Assembly: GCF_016863095.1 (NCBI RefSeq)
Contig: NZ_BOOF01000041.1
Location: forward strand, 1 to 64,000
DNA: 64,000 nt
Reading direction: 5' to 3'
Source of the DNA: Microbispora siamensis
Lineage (GTDB): Bacteria > Actinomycetota > Actinomycetes > Streptosporangiales > Streptosporangiaceae
Both the position numbers and the translations under genes were made by a program. The notes under the pieces are model-generated. The model searched no databases, had not been told where the DNA came from, and saw only the letters and a list, made by a program, of their open reading frames with translations. The stretch's first letter is position 1. Every line of letters begins with the position of its first letter. This document shows, piece after piece, positions 58,801 through 64,000 of this stretch.

Positions 58801-59904
58801 TCAGGCCTTCCGCAGCTCGCCGTCGACGGTTTCGAGAAGCTCGCTCCAGGACGTCTCGAACTTCTCGACGCCCTCCTCCTCCAGCGCGCGGACGACGTCG
58901 TCGTAGTCGATGCCGGCCTGCTTGAGCGAGGCCATGACGTCCCACGCCTGCTGGTAGAAGGGGCGGATCGTGTCGCCCGAGATCCGGCCGTGGTCGGCCG
59001 AGGAGTCCAGCGTCTTCTCCGGCATGGTGTTGACGACCCCGGCCGTGACCAGCTGCTCCACGTACAGGGTGTCGGGGTAGTCGGGGTTCTTCACGCCGGT
59101 GGAGGCCCACAGCGGGCGCTGCGGGTGCGCGCCGGCCGCGCGCAGCGCCTGCCAGCGCGGCGAGTTCATGACCTCCTCGTACGCGGCGTACGCCAGGCGG
59201 GCGTTGGCCACGGCGGCCTTGCCCTTCAGCTCGGCGGCCTCCGGCGTGCCGATCTTGTCGAGGCGCTTGTCGATCTCCGTGTCCACGCGGCTGACGAAGA
59301 ACGACGCGACCGACTCGATCGTGGCCAGGTTGAGGCCGTTGGCCTTCGCCTTCTCCAGGCCGCTCAGCCAGGCGTCCATCACCTGGCGGTACCGCTCCAG
59401 CGAGAAGATCAGCGTGACGTTGACGCTGATGCCCTCGGAGATGGCCTGGGTGATCGCCGGCAGGCCCTCGACGGTCGCCGGGATCTTGATGTGCACGTTG
59501 GGCCGGTCGACCAGCCACCACAGCGCGCGGGCCTCGGCGATCGTCGCCTCGGTCTTGCGGGCCAGGCGAGGGTCCACCTCGATCGACACGCGCCCGTCGA
59601 CGCCGCGGGTGGCGTCGAAGACCGGTCGCAGCACGTCGGCCGCCCAGCGGATGTCGAACGTGGTGATCGCGCGTACGGCCTCCTCGACCGTCACGCCGCG
59701 GGTGGCGAGGTCGCGCAGTTGCGCGTCGTAGGCGTCGCCCTTGCTCAGCGCGGAAGCGAAGATCGTGGGGTTGGAGGTGACCCCCGTCACGTTCTTGTCG
59801 CGGATCAGGGCGGCGAGGTTGCCGGAGCGCAGCCGCTCCCGGCTGATGTCGTCGAGCCAGATGGAGACTCCGGCGTCCGTCAGCCGCTTCAGATTCTCAT
59901 TCAT
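58801..59904 (-). CDS. tal: Transaldolase
   Basis: 367 residues, class I TIM-barrel. The Schiff-base Lys is in NVHIKIPAT; other conserved residues are in [17 protein letters not shown] and [12 protein letters not shown]. It moves a three-carbon unit between sedoheptulose-7-phosphate and glyceraldehyde-3-phosphate. The ATG has GAGGG 7 nt upstream. It lies between tkt and pgi. Confidence 0.96.
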   Translation of the reverse strand: MNENLKRLTDAGVSIWLDDISRERLRSGNLAALIRDKNVTGVTSNPTIFASALSKGDAYDAQLRDLATRGVTVEEAVRAITTFDIRWAADVLRPVFDATRGVDGRVSIEVDPRLARKTEATIAEARALWWLVDRPNVHIKIPATVEGLPAITQAISEGISVNVTLIFSLERYRQVMDAWLSGLEKAKANGLNLATIESVASFFVSRVDTEIDKRLDKIGTPEAAELKGKAAVANARLAYAAYEEVMNSPRWQALRAAGAHPQRPLWASTGVKNPDYPDTLYVEQLVTAGVVNTMPEKTLDSSADHGRISGDTIRPFYQQAWDVMASLKQAGIDYDDVVRALEEEGVEKFETSWSELLETVDGELRKA

Positions 59905-59914
59905 CCTTCGTCCC

Positions 59915-62017
59915 TCAGTTTCCGGTCGTCTCGCCCTTGTCGGCGCCCGTCTTGGCCAGGCTGGCCTTGGCGGCGGCGACGACGCGGTCGGCGGTGAGGC
60001 CGAACTGCTCGTAGATCGTCTTGTACGGCGCGGAGGCGCCGAAGTGCTCGAGACCCAGGACCTCGCCCGCATCTCCCACGAACTCGCGCCAGCCCAGCGT
60101 GATTCCCGCCTCGACCGCGACCCGGGCCTTGACGGCGGGGGGCAGCACGGTCTGCTTGTAGGCGGCGTCCTGCTCCCGGAACCACTCCACGCACGGCATC
60201 GAGACCACGCGGGTCGGGATGCCCTGCGACTCCAGGATCGTGCGGGCCTCGACGGCGAGCTGGACCTCGCTGCCGGTGCCGATGATCACGACCGCGGGCT
60301 GGCCGTTGGACGCGTCCTGCAGGACGTAGCCGCCCCGCGCGACGGCGTCCGGGTCGCCCGTGCCGTCCAGGGTGGGGACGTTCTGCCGGGTCAGGGCGAG
60401 GCCCGCCGGCCGGTCGTTGTGCTCCAGGACGGCCTTCCACGCGGCCGCCGTCTCGTTGGCGTCGGCCGGGCGGACGACGTCCAGGCCGGGGATCGCGCGC
60501 AGCGCCCACAGGTGCTCGATCGGCTGGTGGGTCGGGCCGTCCTCGCCGAGCCCGATCGAGTCGTGCGTCCAGACGTAGGTCACCGGCAGCTTCATCAGCG
60601 CGGCGAGCCGCACCGACGGCCGCATGTAGTCGCTGAACACCAGGAACGTGCCGCCGTACGGGCGGGTGCCGTTGTGCAGCGCGATGCCGTTGAGGATGGC
60701 GCCCATGCCGTGCTCGCGGATGCCGAAGTGCAGCGTCCGGCCGTACCGGTTGCCGGGGAACTCCTTGGTCTGGTACTCGTCCGGGATGAAGGACGGCTCG
60801 CCCTTCATCGTGGTGTTGTTGGACTCCGCGAGGTCGGCAGAGCCGCCCCACAGCTCCGGCAGCACCGGCGCGAGCGCGCTCAGCACCTCGCCGGACGCCT
60901 TGCGGGTGGCGACCTGCGAGCCGATCTCGAACGACGGCAGCGCCTTGTCCCAGCCCTCCGGCAGCTTGCGCTTGGAGATGCGGTCGAACAGCTCCGCCCG
61001 CTCGGGGTTGGCCTCGCGCCAGCTCTGGTAGCCCTTGTCCCACTCGGCGCGCAGGGCCCGGCCGCGCGCGACCACCTCACGCGCGTGGTCCAGCACCTCG
61101 GCGGGCACCGCGAAGCTCTTGTCGGGGTCCATGCCGAGGACGCGCTTGGTCGCGGCGACCTCCTCGGCGCCCAGGGCCGAGCCGTGGATCTTGCCGGTGT
61201 TCTGCTTGTTCGGCGCCGGCCAGCCGATGATCGTGCGGAGCTTGATGAACGTCGGCCGCTCGGTCTCGGCGCGGGCCGCCTCCAGCGCGTCGTACAGCGC
61301 CTGGACGTCCTCCTTGTACTCGCCGGTGGCGGTCCAGTCGACCTCCAGGACGTGCCAGCCGTACGCCTCGTAGCGCTTGGCGATGTCCTCGGACAGGGCG
61401 ATCTGGGTGTCGTCCTCGATGGAGATGTGGTTGGAGTCGAAGACCACGGCGAGGTTGCCGAGCTTCTGGTGGCCGGCGAGGGCGCTGACCTCGTGGCTGA
61501 TGCCCTCCTCGAGGTCGCCCTCCGAGGCGAAGCACCAGATCATGTGGTCGAACGGCGAGGCGCCGGGCGCGGCGTCCGGGTCGAACAGGCCGCGCTCGCG
61601 GCGGGCCGCCATGGCCATGCCGACGGCGTTGCCGATGCCCTGGCCGAGCGGGCCGGTCGTGGTCTCCACACCGGCCGTGTGGCCGTACTCGGGGTGGCCC
61701 GGGGTGAGGCTGCCCCACTGCCGGAGCGCCTTGAGGTCGTCCAGGGTCAGGCCGTAGCCGGACAGGTAGAGCTGAATATAGAGCGTCAGGCTCGAATGCC
61801 CGCAGGAGAGGACGAACCTGTCGCGTCCCGCCCACTTGGGATCCGAGGGGTCATGACGCAGGACCCGCTGGAAGAGAAGGTAGGCGGCGGGCGCGAGGCT
61901 CATCGCGGTGCCGGGGTGACCCGATCCCGCCTTCTCCACGGCGTCCATCGCCAGGGCCCGCACGACGTCGACCGCCTGCCGGTCAAGGTCACTCCACTCA
62001 AGGCTTGCGCTGCTCAA
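59915..62017 (-). CDS. tkt: Transketolase
   Basis: 700 residues with a TTG start at 62017. The thiamine-diphosphate region is [18 protein letters not shown] to [13 protein letters not shown], preceded by [14 protein letters not shown] and TTTGPLGQG. The Pyr domain has [16 protein letters not shown] and [19 protein letters not shown] 62017 has GAGGGG 9 nt upstream and gives the common actinobacterial length; ATG 62056 is an alternative. First gene of the pentose phosphate operon, divergent from ctaB. Confidence 0.95.
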   Translation of the reverse strand: MSSASLEWSDLDRQAVDVVRALAMDAVEKAGSGHPGTAMSLAPAAYLLFQRVLRHDPSDPKWAGRDRFVLSCGHSSLTLYIQLYLSGYGLTLDDLKALRQWGSLTPGHPEYGHTAGVETTTGPLGQGIGNAVGMAMAARRERGLFDPDAAPGASPFDHMIWCFASEGDLEEGISHEVSALAGHQKLGNLAVVFDSNHISIEDDTQIALSEDIAKRYEAYGWHVLEVDWTATGEYKEDVQALYDALEAARAETERPTFIKLRTIIGWPAPNKQNTGKIHGSALGAEEVAATKRVLGMDPDKSFAVPAEVLDHAREVVARGRALRAEWDKGYQSWREANPERAELFDRISKRKLPEGWDKALPSFEIGSQVATRKASGEVLSALAPVLPELWGGSADLAESNNTTMKGEPSFIPDEYQTKEFPGNRYGRTLHFGIREHGMGAILNGIALHNGTRPYGGTFLVFSDYMRPSVRLAALMKLPVTYVWTHDSIGLGEDGPTHQPIEHLWALRAIPGLDVVRPADANETAAAWKAVLEHNDRPAGLALTRQNVPTLDGTGDPDAVARGGYVLQDASNGQPAVVIIGTGSEVQLAVEARTILESQGIPTRVVSMPCVEWFREQDAAYKQTVLPPAVKARVAVEAGITLGWREFVGDAGEVLGLEHFGASAPYKTIYEQFGLTADRVVAAAKASLAKTGADKGETTGN

Positions 62018-62269
62018 CTGCTCGATCCCCTCTTGTTTTCGCGCCGGTTCTGGCATTTCCCGCCCACAGGGGACCCTAACGGGTTCCTCGTAATACCGTT
62101 TGGTAGCCACCTCGGTAACGCCGCCTGCGGCTTCGGCCCCGGTTCGGGGACCACCTGCGGTGGCGACTACAGTGATTTCGCAAGTGCCGGCTGCCGCCCG
62201 GAGACAGGCTGCCCGGAGATCCGCCCTAATCAGAGGTTACGCGTTGACCCCGCACGTGTTGGAAGCGCC
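62018..62269. other. tkt-ctaB divergent promoter region
   Basis: 252 nt between two divergent starts. It must contain both promoters. I can see no confident -35/-10 pair. No coding frame here looks real. Confidence 0.45.
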
Positions 62270-63223
62270 TTGACGGTCCTGACGAACAAGCAGACGGCGG
62301 CCCCTCTCGGGTCCACCGCGACGGCCACGGCTCCCCGCTCCATCGGGGCGCTCGTGAAGGCCTACGTGGCGCTCACCAAGCCCCGGATCATCGAGCTGCT
62401 GCTGATCACGACCCTGCCGGTCATGTTCCTCGCGGCGCATGGCCTGCCCGACCTGTGGACCGCGGCCGCCACCATGGTGTTCGGCACCCTGTCGGCGGGC
62501 AGCGCGAACGTCCTGAACTGCTACATCGACCGGGACATCGACCGGACGATGCGGCGCACCCGCAGACGGCCGCTCGCCAAGCACGACGTGTCGCCGGCGG
62601 GCGCGCTGATATTCGGTGTGATTCTCGGCACTCTTTCCACGCTCGGCCTCGCCCTCGCGGTCAACGTACTGGCCGCGGCGCTGGCGCTGGGCGCGATCCT
62701 CTTCTACGTCTTCGTGTACTCGCTGGTGCTCAAGCGGCGTACGTCACAGAACATCGTGTGGGGCGGCATCGCCGGCTGCATGCCGGTGCTGATCGGCTGG
62801 GCCGGCATCACCGGCGGGCTGTCGTGGGCCCCGGTCGTGCTGTTCGGCGTCGTGTTCTTCTGGACGCCGCCGCACACCTGGACGCTCGCCATGCGCTACC
62901 GCGAGGACTACGCGGCGGCCGACGTGCCCATGCTCCCGGTCGTCACCACCGAGCGCCGGGTCGTCCAGCAGGTCGTCGCCTACACCTGGGCCACCGTGCT
63001 GTGCTCGCTGCTGCTGTGGCCGGTCGCCGGCACCTCCCTGCTCTACCCGGCCGCCGCGCTCGTGCTCGGCGCGGTCTGCCTGGTGGAGGTCTACCGCCTG
63101 CTCGGCCGGGTGAACGCCGGCAAGACCGGCGTCGACCTGCGCCCGATGCGGTTCTTCCACTGGTCGAACATCTACCTGGCGCTGCTGTTCCTCGCCGTCG
63201 CGCTCGACTCCCTGTTCGTCTGA
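62270..63223 (+). CDS. ctaB: Protoheme IX farnesyltransferase
   Basis: 317 residues, about eight to nine membrane helices, UbiA superfamily. It makes heme O for cytochrome oxidase. Motifs: [25 protein letters not shown] N-terminus, the polyprenyl-diphosphate site [15 protein letters not shown], and the second acidic motif [14 protein letters not shown]. The TTG at 62270 has GGAAG just upstream and is the only plausible start in frame. Location beside tkt is as in Streptomyces. Confidence 0.95.
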   Translation: MTVLTNKQTAAPLGSTATATAPRSIGALVKAYVALTKPRIIELLLITTLPVMFLAAHGLPDLWTAAATMVFGTLSAGSANVLNCYIDRDIDRTMRRTRRRPLAKHDVSPAGALIFGVILGTLSTLGLALAVNVLAAALALGAILFYVFVYSLVLKRRTSQNIVWGGIAGCMPVLIGWAGITGGLSWAPVVLFGVVFFWTPPHTWTLAMRYREDYAAADVPMLPVVTTERRVVQQVVAYTWATVLCSLLLWPVAGTSLLYPAAALVLGAVCLVEVYRLLGRVNAGKTGVDLRPMRFFHWSNIYLALLFLAVALDSLFV

Positions 63224-63230
63224 TCCACCC

Positions 63231-63269
63231 ACGAGGTCCCGTCCGAGAGGAGTTCGGACGGGACCTCGT
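63231..63269 (+). terminator. Terminator after ctaB
   Basis: A perfect 16-bp stem ACGAGGTCCCGTCCGA / TCGGACGGGACCTCGT with a 7-nt loop, followed by CCTTTG, 7 nt after the stop codon. Confidence 0.88.
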
Positions 63270-63281
63270 CCTTTGTTCCGG

Positions 63282-63483
63282 TCAGATGGTGATGACGACC
63301 TTGCCGAACGCCTTGCCCGAGGCGTAGTGGCGGTAGGCGTCGTGAGCATCATCAGTTCCCGGAAGCTCAGAGACGCCGCGCGTACGGCGACGACGACCTG
63401 ACCGGCGCCGGGGACCGGGCCGGGGTGGTCTCTGATCGTCAGCCCGCGAGCCCGGCGCCGCTGTCGAGGTGGTAGCCGCGCAT
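63282..63483 (-). pseudogene. Decayed zinc-type alcohol dehydrogenase / quinone oxidoreductase
   Basis: Only the two ends of an MDR-family gene remain. The N-terminal part (MRGYHLDSGAG, then LTIRDHPGPV and VVAVRAASLSFRELM) needs a 1-nt frameshift after 'GLAG'. It then jumps straight to the last residues, DAHDAYRHYASGKAFGKVVITI, in another frame. The roughly 260 middle residues are missing. It begins 3 nt after the SnoaL-like stop, so the intact ancestor was co-transcribed. Confidence 0.8.
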
Positions 63484-63485
63484 GA

Positions 63486-63884
63486 TCAGGCCCGGGCCTC
63501 GGAGTCGGTGGCGAGCGGGACGGGGGCGCCGGTCTTGCTGTAGCCGAGGGCCGCGAAGATTCTCCCGTCACGGACCCGCATGAGGTTCACCCCGCGCACC
63601 GAGTCCTCGGGGCCGTCGCCGAACCGGTAGCGCCACAGAATCGTCGCGCGGTCGCCGTCGACCCAGACCTCTTCGGGCCCGAACTGGGTGGTGCGGTCGC
63701 CGGCGAGCGCCCGCCAGAACGTCAGGCACGCCTGGCGTCCCTCGACGCGCTCCCCGTCCGGGGCCGGCTGGATCGCCTCCATCACGCAGTCCTCGGCGAT
63801 CAGGTCGTCGAGGATCTCGGGGTCGTGCCGGACGAACGCGTGGTTGAAGCGGTCGATGACCTCGGCCGTGGTTCGTTGCGGCAC
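63486..63884 (-). CDS. SnoaL/NTF2-like protein
   Basis: 132 residues, NTF2-like cone fold: VIDRFNHAFVRHDPEILDDLIAEDCVMEAI at the start, GRQACLTFWRALAG in the middle, and LWRYRF and RGVNLMRVRDGRI at the end. Such proteins are small polyketide-cyclase-like or isomerase-like enzymes. GTG 63884 has AAGGAG 5 nt upstream; the longer frame to 63953 runs through the operators. It was apparently the first gene of an operon with the decayed dehydrogenase. Confidence 0.8.
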   Translation of the reverse strand: MPQRTTAEVIDRFNHAFVRHDPEILDDLIAEDCVMEAIQPAPDGERVEGRQACLTFWRALAGDRTTQFGPEEVWVDGDRATILWRYRFGDGPEDSVRGVNLMRVRDGRIFAALGYSKTGAPVPLATDSEARA

Positions 63885-63902
63885 TTCGGCTCCTTGGAAG
63901 GG

Positions 63903-63942
63903 ATAGAACGTTCGGTCTATAGTGTTATATCGACCGGTCGAT
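63903..63942. promoter_or_regulatory. Two palindromic operators upstream of the SnoaL-like gene
   Basis: Site 1: ATAGAACG-TT-CGGTCTAT (63903-63920), one mismatch. Site 2: ATCGACCGGTCGAT (63929-63942), perfect. Both look like TetR-family half-sites and lie where the promoter of the SnoaL-like gene should be. The regulator is probably encoded beyond the right edge. Confidence 0.55.
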
Positions 63943-64000
63943 CTACTCGTCAACGGGACCGGGGTCTGCGATCAGGTCGGATTCCTCGATCGGCATCCCG

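Noticed and set aside
59741-62269. Forward frame extending ctaB upstream
   Set aside because: It is antisense to tal and tkt. Only the part from 62270 has prenyltransferase sequence.

Overview
The window is chromosomal DNA from a very GC-rich actinobacterium. Three things point that way: frequent GTG and TTG starts, actinobacterial marker genes (whiA, rbpA, opcA, a mycothiol-dependent enzyme, the tlyA-nadK-recN-steA-steB block), and a gene order that matches two core blocks of Streptomyces and mycobacteria. The gene set and the small repeated leader ORFs suggest the Streptosporangiales, but that is an inference. There is no rRNA, tRNA, CRISPR array, insertion sequence or prophage. This is core genome with a few accessory insertions.

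Layout. (1) 1-5850: a long Arg/Gly/Asp-rich TPR protein, an MBL hydrolase, an SSB-like OB-fold protein and a DUF1015 protein. (2) 5928-12527: TPR protein, HAD phosphatase, SCP2-like protein, a small protein, tlyA, nadK, recN (rRNA methylation, NADP synthesis, DNA repair). (3) 13002-19200: an envelope module with steA, steB, a MraY/WecA-like transferase, a MurJ-like flippase, two tiny duplicated ORFs linked by ATGA overlaps, and a GT4 glycosyltransferase. (4) 19315-22518: a TerC-type exporter behind a likely manganese riboswitch, then psd-pssA for phosphatidylethanolamine. (5) 22562-26951: accessory metabolism (enolase-superfamily enzyme, GntP permease, MBL hydrolase, mycothiol-dependent enzyme). 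(6) 27210-34952: uvrA and uvrC flank a Rieske lipoprotein and a divergent TetR / FAD monooxygenase pair. (7) 35201-42353: rapZ-yvcK-whiA, then gap-pgk-tpiA-secG-rbpA. (8) 42399-53527: accessory genes (LysR/MBL pair, two-component system, membrane protein, amidohydrolase, FAD oxidoreductase, ACT-GNAT protein, YCII protein, coiled-coil protein). (9) 53693-62017: a reverse-strand pentose phosphate operon tkt-tal-pgi-zwf-opcA-pgl, with ctaB divergent. (10) The right edge holds a SnoaL-like gene and a decayed alcohol dehydrogenase.

How the genes fit together. The gap-pgk-tpiA and tkt-to-pgl operons cover lower glycolysis and most of the pentose phosphate pathway, and a DasR-like operator lies before gap. 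UvrA and UvrC are two of the three excision-repair proteins. RapZ, YvcK and WhiA form the usual actinobacterial development and envelope-control cluster. SteA/SteB beside lipid-linked sugar genes suggests a cell-separation or wall-glycopolymer module. The strongest unusual signals are the tandem leader ORFs before the glycosyltransferase and the riboswitch before the TerC gene.
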